A stretch of 64,000 nt of DNA from Saccharothrix deserti (GTDB taxonomy: Bacteria; Actinomycetota; Actinomycetes; Mycobacteriales; Pseudonocardiaceae): the NCBI RefSeq assembly GCF_009769385.1, contig NZ_ML775959.1:310001-374000 (forward strand). The letters run 5' to 3'. The notes beneath the pieces are model-generated. The model searched no databases and had not been told where the DNA came from. It saw only the letters and a list, made by a program, of their open reading frames with translations. The stretch's first letter is position 1, and each line of letters opens with the position of its first letter. Shown piece by piece: positions 7,927 through 16,877 of the stretch. The position numbers were made by a program, and so were the translations under genes.

Positions 7927-9171
7927 ATGGCCCACCACCTCCTCTTCCTCTGCATGCCGAACTACGGCCACCTGCTGCCCAACCTCGCCGTGGTGGAGGA
8001 GTTGAAGCGGCGCGGGCACCGGGTCACGTTCGTCACCGGCGAGAGCCTCGCCGAGATCGTGCGCACGTCCGGCGCGGACGTGGTCACCTATCCCTCGCTG
8101 CACGACAAGCACGCCCCCGGTGAGCGCAAGTGGACCCAGGAGGGGGAGAACAACCCCGTCCACACCCTGGAAGACAGCGCGCTCATGCTGAGGGAGGCCA
8201 AGGCCAAGCTGGACGACGACCGGCCCGACGTCGTGCTGTACGACTTCGCGGCGTTCCAGACCGGGCGCATCCTCGCCGGCCGGTGGGGCGTGCCCGCCAT
8301 CCAGCTCAACCCGATGTTCGCGGTGAACGAGCACTGGTCGCTGGCGCACGCGATCCACCCCGCCGAGCAGGACGAGGCCAAGGCGGAGGAGCAGGTCAAG
8401 CAGGAGGAAGCACCCGCCCAGGGCCTGCCGCCGGGTCTGGAGGCGTTCCTGGCCAAGCTCGGTGAGCTGCTGGCGGACAACGGGGTGCAGGCCTCGCCGT
8501 GGGAGTTCCTCAGCGCGATCGAGAAGTTCTCGCTGGTCTACGTGCCTCGCGCGTTCCAGTTCGCGGGCGAGACGTTCGACGAGCGGTTCGCGTTCGTCGG
8601 ACCGTGCCTGAGCGACCGGTCGTTCTGGGGCGAGTGGCGCAAGCCCGACACCGACCGGCCGATCCTGCTGGTCTCGCTGGGCACCATCTTCAACGAGTTG
8701 GCCGACTTCTGGCGCGCGTGCGTGCGGGCGTTCGCGGACGAGCCGTGGCACGTGGTGATGACGGTGGGCCAGAACATCGACCCGGCCGAGCTGGAACCGC
8801 TGCCGCCCAACGTGGAGGTGCACCGGTTCGTCCCGCACCTGGACGTGCTGCGGCACGCGCAGGCGTTCGTCAACCACGGCGGCACCGGCAGCGTGATGGA
8901 GTCGCTGATCTGCGGCGTGCCGATGGTGGTCGTGCCGACGTCCACCGACGGCCGCCCGGTGACCGTGCGCGTGGAGCAGCTGGACCTCGGCCGGGAGGTG
9001 CTGCTCGACGACGTCACGCCCGAGCGGCTGCGTGACGCCGTGCGCGAGGTGGTCGGCAACGACACGATCCGCAAGAACGTGCAGGAGATGCGGCAGCTCA
9101 TCGAGGACGCCGGCGGCGCGCCGCGTGCGGCGGACGAGATCGAGGCGTACGTGGCCCGGTCCACCGCCTGA
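7927..9171 (+). CDS. MGT-family (GT1) glycosyltransferase
   Basis: The 414-residue enzyme transfers a deoxysugar from a nucleotide donor to the polyketide. It shows the GT-B fold markers of macrolide glycosyltransferases: an N-terminal PNYGHLLPNL acceptor-side motif, FAFVGPCL in the linker, LLVSLGTIFN at the start of the C-terminal domain and the donor motif FVNHGGTGSVMESL. An Asp/Glu/Lys-rich insertion (about residues 145-170) is absent from its paralogue at 11006. It follows the SDR by 14 bp. MGT enzymes include both biosynthetic and self-resistance (OleD-like) types, so its role as assembly or protection enzyme is open. Confidence 0.9.
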   Translation: MAHHLLFLCMPNYGHLLPNLAVVEELKRRGHRVTFVTGESLAEIVRTSGADVVTYPSLHDKHAPGERKWTQEGENNPVHTLEDSALMLREAKAKLDDDRPDVVLYDFAAFQTGRILAGRWGVPAIQLNPMFAVNEHWSLAHAIHPAEQDEAKAEEQVKQEEAPAQGLPPGLEAFLAKLGELLADNGVQASPWEFLSAIEKFSLVYVPRAFQFAGETFDERFAFVGPCLSDRSFWGEWRKPDTDRPILLVSLGTIFNELADFWRACVRAFADEPWHVVMTVGQNIDPAELEPLPPNVEVHRFVPHLDVLRHAQAFVNHGGTGSVMESLICGVPMVVVPTSTDGRPVTVRVEQLDLGREVLLDDVTPERLRDAVREVVGNDTIRKNVQEMRQLIEDAGGAPRAADEIEAYVARSTA

Positions 9172-9227
9172 GGCGCGCGCCAGTCGTCGGACCAGATCAA
9201 CGCCCTAGCGGACTGGAGAGCCGAGTG

Positions 9228-10235
9228 ATGCAACCGGTGCGGGTCGGGGTCCTCGGTGCGTCGTCGATCAGCTGGCGGCGCATGCTGCCCGCGATGCGGG
9301 ACAACCCGGGCACCACGGTGGTCGCGGTCGCCAGCCGGGACAAGGCCAAGGCCGAGAGGTTCGCCGCGGAGTTCGGCTGCGCGGCGGTGGACGGGTACGC
9401 GGCGCTGCTGGCCATGCCGGACATCGAGGCGGTCTACCTGCCGCTGCCGAACTCGCTGCACTTCGAGTGGGCACGGGCCGCGCTGGAGTCCGGCAAGCAC
9501 GTGCTGTCGGAGAAACCGCTGACCACGTCCGCCAAGGACACCGCGGAACTGGCGCGGTTGGCCGACAGCCGCGGCCTGGTGCTGCGGGAGAACATCGCGT
9601 TCGTCCACCACGGGCAGCACCGGCGGGTGGCGGAACTGGTCGACGCCGGTCGGATCGGCGCGTTGCGCCACCTCGTCAGCTCGTACTGCTTCCCGCCGCT
9701 GCCGCCCACCGACGTCCGGTACCGCCCGGAGCTGGGCGGTGGCGCGTTGCTGGACGTCGGTGTCTACGGGGTGCGTGCCGCCCAGTTCTTCGCCGGGGAC
9801 GACCTCACCGTCGTCGGCGCGGTGCTGCGGCACGACCCCGAGACGGGGGTGGACGTGTCCGGGTCCGTCCTGCTCCGCTCCGGGAGCGGGGTGATGGCCA
9901 CGGCGAACTTCGGTTTCGAGCACAACTACGGCTCCCGGTACGTGCTGTGGGGCAGCAAGGCCACGCTCAGCGTCGACCGCGCGTTCATGCCCGCGCCGTC
10001 GGCGGCGCCCGTGCTCCGCATCGAGGAGCAGGACCACGCCGAGGAGATCACGTTGCCCGCCGAGCACCAGTTCAGCAACTCGGCGGGCGCGTTCGCCGCC
10101 GCCGTGCGCACCGCGCAGCACGTGGGGCACGATCCCGACCACCGCGAGTGGGCCGGCACCGCGGTGCGGACCGGCGAGCTGATCGAGACCATCGCGGAGA
10201 CCGCCGACCGGGTCACCATCGCGGCGGGTTCGTGA
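9228..10235 (+). CDS. Gfo/Idh/MocA-type NDP-sugar 3-ketoreductase
   Basis: The 335-residue protein has an N-terminal Rossmann segment (VGVLGASSISWRRML) and the family signature EKPLTT near residue 98. These are typical of Gfo/Idh/MocA oxidoreductases such as KijD10, which reduce the C-3 ketone left by a 2,3-dehydratase. A GTG at 9225 directly precedes the ATG at 9228; a GGAG lies at 9214. Its stop overlaps the next start (TGATG). It should act right after the dehydratase at 1083. Confidence 0.88.
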   Translation: MQPVRVGVLGASSISWRRMLPAMRDNPGTTVVAVASRDKAKAERFAAEFGCAAVDGYAALLAMPDIEAVYLPLPNSLHFEWARAALESGKHVLSEKPLTTSAKDTAELARLADSRGLVLRENIAFVHHGQHRRVAELVDAGRIGALRHLVSSYCFPPLPPTDVRYRPELGGGALLDVGVYGVRAAQFFAGDDLTVVGAVLRHDPETGVDVSGSVLLRSGSGVMATANFGFEHNYGSRYVLWGSKATLSVDRAFMPAPSAAPVLRIEEQDHAEEITLPAEHQFSNSAGAFAAAVRTAQHVGHDPDHREWAGTAVRTGELIETIAETADRVTIAAGS

Positions 10236-10972
10236 TGGAGGTCGTCGGTCGCGGTTTCCTCGCGGGCAGCATCGGTGTGCTCGGTGACCGGCACCCCGGC
10301 GCGACGGTGCTGGCCGCCGGCGTGTCCAGCACGTACGTCACCTCGGCGGAGGACTTCGCCAGGGAGCTCGACCTGGTGTGCGAGGTGGCGCGGTCGTGCG
10401 TGCGCACCGGACGCGTGCTGGTGGCGTTCTCCACCGCCTCGCACGCGATGTACGGGGCGACCACGACACCGGCGCGGGAGGACAGCCCGGTCGCGCCGGT
10501 GTCCCCCTACGGCCGCAACAAGCTCGCGCTGGAGCAGGTGGTCGCCGAGTCCGGCGTGAAGTGGCTGGTGCTGCGGCTCAGCCACGTCTTCGGCGCCGGG
10601 CAGCGCGAACACCAGCTGCTGCCCAGTTTCATCCACCAGATCAGGACGGGGACCGTGCGGCTGTACCGGGGCGTGCACCGGGACGTGGTGGACGTCGCGG
10701 ACGTGGTGTCCGTTGTGGACGGACTGCTGCGTGACGGCGTCACGGGCGAGGTCGTCAACGTCGCGTCCGGGAACCCGGTACCCGTCGAGCGGATCGTCGA
10801 CGGCATCGAGCGGCGGATGGGCGTGACCGCCGACCGCGAGCACGTCGACGCCGAACCCATGCGCACGGTGGTGTCCCTGGAGAAGTTGCGGTCCCTGCTG
10901 CCCTGCGTGGGGCCGATCGGCGGCGGGGACTACCTCGACGCGGTGCTCGACCGCTACGTCGGGTGCTACTAG
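10235..10972 (+). CDS. NAD-dependent epimerase/dehydratase-type 4-ketoreductase
   Basis: The 245-residue extended-SDR protein has a GRGFLAGS cofactor loop at residues 5-12, a Ser-rich FSTASHAMYG segment and a YGRNK catalytic YxxxK. It is short compared with the 300-330 residues of most sugar epimerases: the first Rossmann repeat is compact and the C-terminus reduced. Its position behind the 3-ketoreductase, with TGATG coupling, suggests it reduces the C-4 ketone to finish the deoxysugar. An epimerase role cannot be excluded. Confidence 0.78.
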   Translation: MEVVGRGFLAGSIGVLGDRHPGATVLAAGVSSTYVTSAEDFARELDLVCEVARSCVRTGRVLVAFSTASHAMYGATTTPAREDSPVAPVSPYGRNKLALEQVVAESGVKWLVLRLSHVFGAGQREHQLLPSFIHQIRTGTVRLYRGVHRDVVDVADVVSVVDGLLRDGVTGEVVNVASGNPVPVERIVDGIERRMGVTADREHVDAEPMRTVVSLEKLRSLLPCVGPIGGGDYLDAVLDRYVGCY

Positions 10973-11005
10973 CAGAACGTCGGAAATCCCGATAGGAGAA
11001 GCACA

Positions 11006-12196
11006 GTGTCGGAGCACTACCTCTTCCTGACCGTGCCGGACCGCGGGCACGTCTTCCCGAACCTGGCGGTGGTGGAGGAACTCGTCCGCCGGGGCAACCG
11101 GGTCACCTACGTCACGGCCCCGAGCCTGGCCGACCGGGTGGAGGCCGCGGGCGCCGAGTTCCTGCCGTACGAGTCCGAGTACGAGGACATCGACAACAAG
11201 CTGGAGAACTTCAACAAGGGGCACGGCCTGCACGTGCTGATGCTCGTGGTGGACGAGAGCGCGGCGATGCTGCGCGCGGTGGAGTCGCACTTCGGCGACG
11301 AACGGCCCGACCTCGTCGTCTACGACGTGGTCACCTCGCACGCCGGCCGCATCCTGGAGCGCAAGTGGGGCGTTCCGGCGGTGCAGACCAGCCCGCTGTT
11401 CGCGCAGAACGAGAAGTTCAACTTCGGCTCCTCGTTCGACGACCAGGGCGAGACCGAGCAGCCCGACATGACGCCGTGGGTCGGCAAGATCATGGGCCTG
11501 CTGGGGCAGCACGGCCTGCAGGTGCCGTTCGACGAGTTCTTCATGAAGCCGGCGGACTTCACGGTGGTGTACGTGCCGCGGGAGTTCCAGCCGTTCGGGG
11601 AGAGCTTCGACGAGCGCTTCGCGTTCGTCGGCCCGTGCGTGGGCGACCGCAGCTTCCTCCAGCCCTGGCAGCCGCCGGAGACGGACCTGCCGATCGTGCT
11701 GATGTCGCTGGGCACGCTGTTCAACGACCTGACCGACCTGTTCCGGGTGTGCGTGGAGGCCTTCACCGACGCGCCGCTGCACGCCGTCATCTCGGTCGGC
11801 CAGGCGACCGACCCGGCCGCGTTCGGTGAGCTGCCGCCGAACATCGAGGTGCACCGCTGGGTGGCCCACCTGGACGTGCTGGAGCACGCGAAGGCGTTCG
11901 TCAACCACGGCGGCATGGGCAGCGTCCTGGAGTGCCTGAGCGTGGGACGGCCGATGGTCGTCATGCCGCTCGGCCCGGTGGACCGGCCGACCGGCAAGCA
12001 GGTCGAGCAGCTCGGCCTGGGCCGGATGATCCCGCCCGCCGAGGTGACGCCCGAGCTGCTGCGGCAGACCGTGCTGGAGGTGGTCGAGGCCGATCTCGAC
12101 GAGAACCTGGCGCGGATGCGCCAGAGCATCGAGCGGGCCGGCGGGACCACCCGGGCCGTGAACGAGATCGAGGGTTACCTGAAGCGGCGGCGCTGA
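11006..12196 (+). CDS. MGT-family (GT1) glycosyltransferase, second copy
   Basis: This 396-residue paralogue of the enzyme at 7927 begins [18 protein letters not shown] and shares FAFVGPCVG, VLMSLGTLFN and the donor motif FVNHGGMGSVLECL. It starts at a GTG with TAGGAG upstream. It lacks the charged insertion of the first copy. Two such enzymes fit either a two-sugar product or one biosynthetic and one self-protecting enzyme. The ligase gene starts 2 bp after its stop. Confidence 0.9.
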   Translation: MSEHYLFLTVPDRGHVFPNLAVVEELVRRGNRVTYVTAPSLADRVEAAGAEFLPYESEYEDIDNKLENFNKGHGLHVLMLVVDESAAMLRAVESHFGDERPDLVVYDVVTSHAGRILERKWGVPAVQTSPLFAQNEKFNFGSSFDDQGETEQPDMTPWVGKIMGLLGQHGLQVPFDEFFMKPADFTVVYVPREFQPFGESFDERFAFVGPCVGDRSFLQPWQPPETDLPIVLMSLGTLFNDLTDLFRVCVEAFTDAPLHAVISVGQATDPAAFGELPPNIEVHRWVAHLDVLEHAKAFVNHGGMGSVLECLSVGRPMVVMPLGPVDRPTGKQVEQLGLGRMIPPAEVTPELLRQTVLEVVEADLDENLARMRQSIERAGGTTRAVNEIEGYLKRRR

Positions 12197-12197
12197 C

Positions 12198-13760
12198 GTG
12201 GGCGGCGCTGACACGGGCCCCGACTCGGGCACTGACTCGGGCCCTGACACGGGCACTGACATGGCCGCTGACACGGACCGACTCGTCCACGGGCTGCTGG
12301 ACCGGGCGGTGGCCGAGACGCCGGACGCGCCCGCCGTCCGGGACGCCACCGGCGGGTGGACCTACCGGCACCTGTCCGAGGTCAGCCACGCGTTCGGCGA
12401 ATGGCTGCGGCTGGCCGGGATCGGCCGGGGCGACCGGCTGGTGGTGCAGTTGCCGAGCACCCGCGAGCTGGTCGCGATGTTCTACGGGGCGAGCAGGCGC
12501 GGGGTGATCTTCGTGCCGCTCAACCCCGCGATGCGCGAGTACCACCTCGCGTCCGTGCTGACCAACGCCGAGCCCGCCGCCGTGATCGCGGAAGGCGCCG
12601 CCGTGGAACGGATGCGCCGGGTCACCGGTGTTCCGGTGCACGACCTGGCGGACATCCGGCCCCGGATCGAAGAGCTCCACGGCACACGCACCGAGGCGGA
12701 GGTGCTGCCGGACGACATCGCGGCGCTCGTCTACACCTCCGGCAGCACGGCGGTGCCGAAGGCGGTGATCTGCCCGCACGCGCAGGTCACGTTCGCGTCC
12801 GAGGCGATCAACGCCGTGCTCGGCTACCGGCCGGACGACGTCGTGTTCTGCCGGTTCCCGCTGTCCTGGGACTACGGGCTCTACAAGGTGCTGCTGTCCT
12901 GCCTGGGCCGTTCCGAGATCGTGCTGGCCGGCGAGGAGTCCGACCTGCGGCTGCTGAGCCGGATGCGGCAGACGGGCGCGACGGTGGTGCCGATCGTGCC
13001 GTCGCTGGCCACGATGATCGCGACGCTGGCGCAGCGGGACACCGAGCCGCCGCCCCCGATCCGGATGATCACCAACACCGGGGCGGCGCTGCCACCGGCG
13101 ACGATCGCCGCACTACGCGAGGCGTTCCCCGGCGTGCGGGTGGTGCGCCAGTTCGGCCAGACCGAGTGCAAGCGCGTGTCGATCATGCCTCCGGAGGAGG
13201 ACGGCGAGCGCCCGGGTTCCGTGGGCCTCCCGCTGCCGGGCACCACCGTCGAGCTGCTCGGTCCGGACGGCGAACCGGTGCCGGTGGGCGAGGTCGGGGA
13301 GATCGTGGTGCGCGGGCCGCACGTGATGCCGGGCTACTGGCGTGCGCCGGAGGTGACCGCGCGGACGTTCCGGCCCGACCCGAGGACCGGGGAGACGCGC
13401 CTGCACACCGGGGACTACGGCCGGGTGGACGAGGACGGCTACCTGTACTTCGAGGGCCGGCGCGACGACATGTTCAAGCGCAAGGGCATCCGGATGAGCA
13501 CGATCGAGATCGAGGCCGCGGCCATGGACGTCGACGGCGTCCGCACGGCGGCGGTGCTGCCGCCCACCGAGGCGCGTGATCTCGCGATAGTGGTGGAGAG
13601 CGACCTGGAGCCGCACGTGATCCTCAAGGAACTGGCCCAACGCCTGGAACCCGCCAAGGTGCCCGCGGTCTGCCGCGTCGTGGCGGAGCTGCCGCTCACC
13701 CAGCACGGCAAGAACGCCCGCGACGCGCTCGCGCGACTGGTCGACGGGGACCGGTCGTGA
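12198..13760 (+). CDS. Adenylate-forming ligase for a beta-amino acid starter (VinN-like)
   Basis: The 520-residue enzyme activates a carboxylate with ATP and loads it onto a carrier protein. Core motifs are visible: YTSGSTAVPK (about 179-188), FGQTE (319-323), TGDYG and a late catalytic lysine in QHGKNA. Asp225 lies in the WDYGLYK segment, where amino-acid adenylating enzymes place the amino-binding aspartate. Lys325-Arg326 follow the GQTEC motif, matching the carboxylate-binding Lys-Arg pair I recall for VinN, the 3-methylaspartate ligase of vicenistatin. Neighbouring decarboxylase and glutamate mutase genes support this substrate. The N-terminus (residues 4-25) is a slippage-prone Gly-Thr-Asp repeat; ATG 12261 is an alternative start. 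Confidence 0.85.
   Translation: MGGADTGPDSGTDSGPDTGTDMAADTDRLVHGLLDRAVAETPDAPAVRDATGGWTYRHLSEVSHAFGEWLRLAGIGRGDRLVVQLPSTRELVAMFYGASRRGVIFVPLNPAMREYHLASVLTNAEPAAVIAEGAAVERMRRVTGVPVHDLADIRPRIEELHGTRTEAEVLPDDIAALVYTSGSTAVPKAVICPHAQVTFASEAINAVLGYRPDDVVFCRFPLSWDYGLYKVLLSCLGRSEIVLAGEESDLRLLSRMRQTGATVVPIVPSLATMIATLAQRDTEPPPPIRMITNTGAALPPATIAALREAFPGVRVVRQFGQTECKRVSIMPPEEDGERPGSVGLPLPGTTVELLGPDGEPVPVGEVGEIVVRGPHVMPGYWRAPEVTARTFRPDPRTGETRLHTGDYGRVDEDGYLYFEGRRDDMFKRKGIRMSTIEIEAAAMDVDGVRTAAVLPPTEARDLAIVVESDLEPHVILKELAQRLEPAKVPAVCRVVAELPLTQHGKNARDALARLVDGDRS
12208..12267 (+). repeat. Five 12-bp tandem repeats at the ligase 5' end
   Basis: Degenerate copies of CTGACACGGGCC encode the acidic, Gly/Thr-rich N-terminus of the ligase. 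The period is a multiple of three, so the frame survives copy-number change. Confidence 0.75.
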
Positions 13761-14995
13761 GCGGCCACACCGAAGTCGCGAGCGGCCACGCCGAGCTCGC
13801 CGCCCGTTTCGGCACGCCGCTGTACGTCTACGACCTCGACGAGGTGGCCGCCGCCCGGCGTGAGCTGGCCGACGCGTTGCCCGAGGAGTTCGAGCTGTAC
13901 TACGCGCTGAAGGCCAACCCGCACCCGGACGTGGTGCGCGAGCTGCGCACGGGCGGGGACCGCGGCTGCAAGGCGGAGATCAGCTCCACCGGGGAACTGG
14001 CCGTCGCCCTGGCCGCGGGCTTCACCGGCGCCGACTGCCTCTACACCGGACCGGGCAAGACCTCGGCGGAACTGGACGAGGCCATCGAACTCGGCGTGCG
14101 GACGTTCTCGACCGACTCGGTCACCGACGTGCGCCGGGTCGGCACGGTGGCCGTCGGGCACGGCGTGGTCGTGGACTGCCTGCTGCGGGTGAACAGCGCC
14201 AACGCGAGCGCCACCACGAGCATCCGGATGACCGGCACGCCGTCCCAGTTCGGCTTCGACAGCGAGACGCTGGCCGACGTGCTGCCGGAGCTGCGCCGGG
14301 TGCCGGGTGTGCGGATCGCGGGGTTCCACTTCTTCCCGCTGAGCAACGCCAAGGACGAGGCCAGCCTGGTGGCGGAGTTCCAGCACACCGTCGAGCTGGC
14401 CGCCGGGCTGGCCAGGGACCTCGACCTGCCGTTGAGGGTGCTGGACATCGGCGGCGGTTTCGCGGCGCCGTACGGGGTGCCGGGCTCGCGCGGGTCGTAC
14501 CCCAAGCTGCGCGCCGAGCTGACCGACGTGCTGGACCTGCACTTCCCCGAGTGGCGCGCGGGCTCGCCCCGGCTGGCGTGCGAGTCGGGGCGGTTCCTCG
14601 TCGGCACGTCGGGCACCCTGCTGGCGACGGTGAGCAACGTGAAGGTCAGCCGTGGCCGCAAGTTCGTGATCCTGGACGCGGGCATCAACACCTTCGGCGG
14701 CATGTCCGGGCTGGGCAGGCTGATGCCGGTGTCGGTCCGGCTGGACGGGCGGGAGGCGGAACGGGCCAGCCTGGTCGGTCCGCTGTGCACGCCCGGCGAC
14801 GTGCTTGGCCGGGAGATCGAGCTGCCCGTGCTGTCGCCGGGAGACCTGGTGGCCATCCCGAACGCGGGCGCGTACGGGCCGACCGCCAGCCTGCTGGGCT
14901 TCCTCGGCAGGCCGGCGCCGACCGAGGTCGTCGTGCGCGGTGACGAGGTCGTCTCGGTGTCGCGGCTGGAACTGCGCCGGTCCGCCGCGCCGTGA
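13757..14995 (+). CDS. PLP-dependent (fold III) amino acid decarboxylase, VinO-like
   Basis: The 412-residue protein belongs to the ornithine/diaminopimelate decarboxylase fold. The PLP lysine is Lys52 in YYALKANPHP. A glycine-rich phosphate loop (LDIGGGF) and the conserved CESGR and GPLCTPGD segments, including the catalytic cysteine, are present. In vicenistatin-type pathways the homologue removes the alpha-carboxylate of carrier-bound 3-methylaspartate to give 3-aminoisobutyrate. It overlaps the ligase by GTGA and the mutase gene by GTGA, so the four enzymes are probably made together. Confidence 0.88.
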   Translation: MSGHTEVASGHAELAARFGTPLYVYDLDEVAAARRELADALPEEFELYYALKANPHPDVVRELRTGGDRGCKAEISSTGELAVALAAGFTGADCLYTGPGKTSAELDEAIELGVRTFSTDSVTDVRRVGTVAVGHGVVVDCLLRVNSANASATTSIRMTGTPSQFGFDSETLADVLPELRRVPGVRIAGFHFFPLSNAKDEASLVAEFQHTVELAAGLARDLDLPLRVLDIGGGFAAPYGVPGSRGSYPKLRAELTDVLDLHFPEWRAGSPRLACESGRFLVGTSGTLLATVSNVKVSRGRKFVILDAGINTFGGMSGLGRLMPVSVRLDGREAERASLVGPLCTPGDVLGREIELPVLSPGDLVAIPNAGAYGPTASLLGFLGRPAPTEVVVRGDEVVSVSRLELRRSAAP

Positions 14996-15498
14996 CCGGG
15001 GTCGACGTCCGGCCGGCCGGCACGGTGGTGGTCAGCGGTGTCTCGTCGGACGCGCACACCTGGAACCTGGTGTACCTGCAACTGCTGATCGAGGAACTCG
15101 GGTTCGAGGTGGTGAACCTGGGGCCGTGCGTCCCGGACGAACTGCTCGTGGACACGTGCGCGCGGGTGCGGCCGGTGATGGTGGTGGTCAGCAGCGTCAA
15201 CGGGCACGGGCACGTGGACGGCCTGCGGCTGATCCGCGCGCTGCGCACGCGGGTGGAGTTGGACGGGGTCGTCGCGGTCATCGGCGGCAAGCTCGGCATC
15301 GACGACGGAGACGCCGAGCAGAACGCCGCCAAGCTGGTGGCCGCCGGGTACGACGCGGTGTTCGCCGACGGCGCGGGCGTGGGCGATTTCCGCGCACTGG
15401 TCCGTTCGTTGCGTCCGGAGCTGCGTCCGGAGCTGCGCCCGGACCTGCGCCGGGAACTGCGCCCGGACCTGCGTCCGGAACTGGAGGAGTCGGCGTGA
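14992..15498 (+). CDS. glmS: Glutamate (methylaspartate) mutase small, B12-binding subunit
   Basis: The 168-residue protein binds adenosylcobalamin. Asp20 and His22 in SDAHTWN correspond to the DxHxxG motif whose histidine ligates cobalt; the usual glycine is Asn here. VVSSVNGHGH and GGKLGI segments complete the domain by about residue 135. The C-terminus is an odd Arg/Pro/Glu-rich tail of repeated RPEL/RPDL units (about 140-165) encoded by 12-bp repeats. With the large subunit it isomerises L-glutamate to 3-methylaspartate, the presumed starter precursor. Confidence 0.9.
   Translation: MTGVDVRPAGTVVVSGVSSDAHTWNLVYLQLLIEELGFEVVNLGPCVPDELLVDTCARVRPVMVVVSSVNGHGHVDGLRLIRALRTRVELDGVVAVIGGKLGIDDGDAEQNAAKLVAAGYDAVFADGAGVGDFRALVRSLRPELRPELRPDLRRELRPDLRPELEESA
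15409..15480 (+). repeat. Six 12-bp tandem repeats in the 3' end of glmS
   Basis: Copies of CTGCGTCCGGAG and variants (GCCC/GAC) encode RPEL/RPDL four-residue units. They extend the mutase small subunit beyond its usual end without shifting frame. Confidence 0.9.
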
Positions 15499-16766
15499 GT
15501 TCGCTGGATCGGCGGCGGGTCGCGGACTTCGGCGCGTTCGTCAAGGCGGCGGGCGGGCTGGTGGTGCAACCGCGGATGGGGTTCGGGTCGCCGGAGCGGA
15601 TGCGGGCGGGGCTCGCGGCCACGAAGTCCGCCGACGCCCGCACCGTCGGCACCATCACGCTCGACAGCTACACCAGGGTCGGCGACCACGAGGCCGTGGT
15701 CGACGCGTTGCGCCAAGGCGTCGGCCTCAACGGCTACCCGATCGTGCACTACGACCGTGCCGTCACCGAACGGGTCCTCGACGGCATCGGCGGCCCCGAC
15801 TTCCCGGTGCAGGTGCGGCACGGCTCCGCCCAGCCCCGTGACATCTTCGCCGCGCTCGTGGCCTCGGGCATGAGCGCCACCGAGGGCGGCCCGGTGTCGT
15901 ACTGCCTGCCGTACGGCCGCACCCGGCTGGCCGATTCGGTCGCGGAGTGGGCGGCCTGCGTGGAGAGCTTCGCCCGGCTGCGCGAGGTCGGCGTCGAACC
16001 GCACCTGGAGACGTTCGGCGGCTGCATGATGGGCCAGCTGTGCCCGCCGAGCGAGCTGGTGGCCATCAGCGTGCTCGAAGCGCTGTTCTTCCACGCCCAC
16101 GGCGTCCGCAGCGTCTCGGTCAGCTACGCGCAGCAGACCAACCACGACCAGGACGTCGAGGCGGTGCTGGCGTTGCGCAGGCTGTGCGCCGAACTGCTGC
16201 CGCACCCGGACTGGCACGTGGTCGTGTACGCGTACATGGGCCTGTACCCGGTCACCCCGGAGGGCGCGTACCGCCTGCTGGGCAAGGCCGCCGAACTCGC
16301 CGTGGCCACCGGGTCCGAGCGGCTCATCGTGAAGACCGTCGCGGAATCGCGCCGCATCCCGACGGTCGAGGAGAACGTGTCCGCGCTGGAGCACGCCGCA
16401 CGCGTGGCGGAACGGTCGCGCCCGTTGTCGGGTCCCGCCGATTCCGCGACCTACCAGGAGGCGCGGACGCTCATCGAGGCCGTGCTGAACCTGCACCCGG
16501 ACATCGGGACCGCCCTGCGTACCGCGTTCGCCCGGGGGTACCTGGACGTGCCGTACTGCCTGCACCCCGACAACGCGGGCCGCACCCGCGGCTACATCGA
16601 CGACCGGGGCTGGCTGCGCTGGGCCGACACGGGCCGGCTCCCGCTCGGTCGTGCGGTGTCCAGCCCGCGCACGGTCACCGCCGGCGGCCTGCTCGCGGAC
16701 CTGTCCCACGTGCGGCGGGCGTACGACGCTCCCCACGCGCAGGTGGAGCCCGTCGCCGGGGTCTGA
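15495..16766 (+). CDS. glmE: Glutamate (methylaspartate) mutase large, catalytic subunit
   Basis: The 423-residue protein is the TIM-barrel catalytic subunit, which carries out radical carbon-skeleton rearrangement of glutamate with the GlmS partner. Typical segments are VQPRMGFGS near the N-terminus, LNGYPIVHY, VRHGSAQPRDIF, ETFGGCMMGQLCPPSEL and SYAQQTNHDQD. It starts at a GTG in the GTGA overlap with glmS. Length is somewhat below the 480 residues of catabolic MutE, as is usual for antibiotic-cluster forms. It supplies 3-methylaspartate for the beta-amino starter. Confidence 0.92.
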   Translation: MSSLDRRRVADFGAFVKAAGGLVVQPRMGFGSPERMRAGLAATKSADARTVGTITLDSYTRVGDHEAVVDALRQGVGLNGYPIVHYDRAVTERVLDGIGGPDFPVQVRHGSAQPRDIFAALVASGMSATEGGPVSYCLPYGRTRLADSVAEWAACVESFARLREVGVEPHLETFGGCMMGQLCPPSELVAISVLEALFFHAHGVRSVSVSYAQQTNHDQDVEAVLALRRLCAELLPHPDWHVVVYAYMGLYPVTPEGAYRLLGKAAELAVATGSERLIVKTVAESRRIPTVEENVSALEHAARVAERSRPLSGPADSATYQEARTLIEAVLNLHPDIGTALRTAFARGYLDVPYCLHPDNAGRTRGYIDDRGWLRWADTGRLPLGRAVSSPRTVTAGGLLADLSHVRRAYDAPHAQVEPVAGV

Positions 16767-16781
16767 CCGCCGCGCCGGCTT

Positions 16782-16810
16782 CGGGGGTGCCTAGGGGGTC
16801 GGGGTGGGGT
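16782..16810 (+). promoter_or_regulatory. Three phased GGGG(G)T boxes upstream of the PKS
   Basis: Three G4-5T units end at 16788, 16799 and 16810, exactly 11 bp apart; the middle one is CTAGGGGGT. They lie 68-96 bp before the PKS ATG, with TTGATC at 16824 as a possible -35. Phasing on one helix face suggests cooperative activator binding. Confidence 0.5.
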
Positions 16811-16877
16811 TTGCGGCACCCCCTTGATCGTGTCCGATGGGATCGGTGGTCCTTGCCTGCTCTAGGAGTGTGCGCGG

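Noticed and set aside
15409..15480. Possible CRISPR-like repeat array
   Set aside because: Units are 12 bp, contiguous and coding, without spacers.
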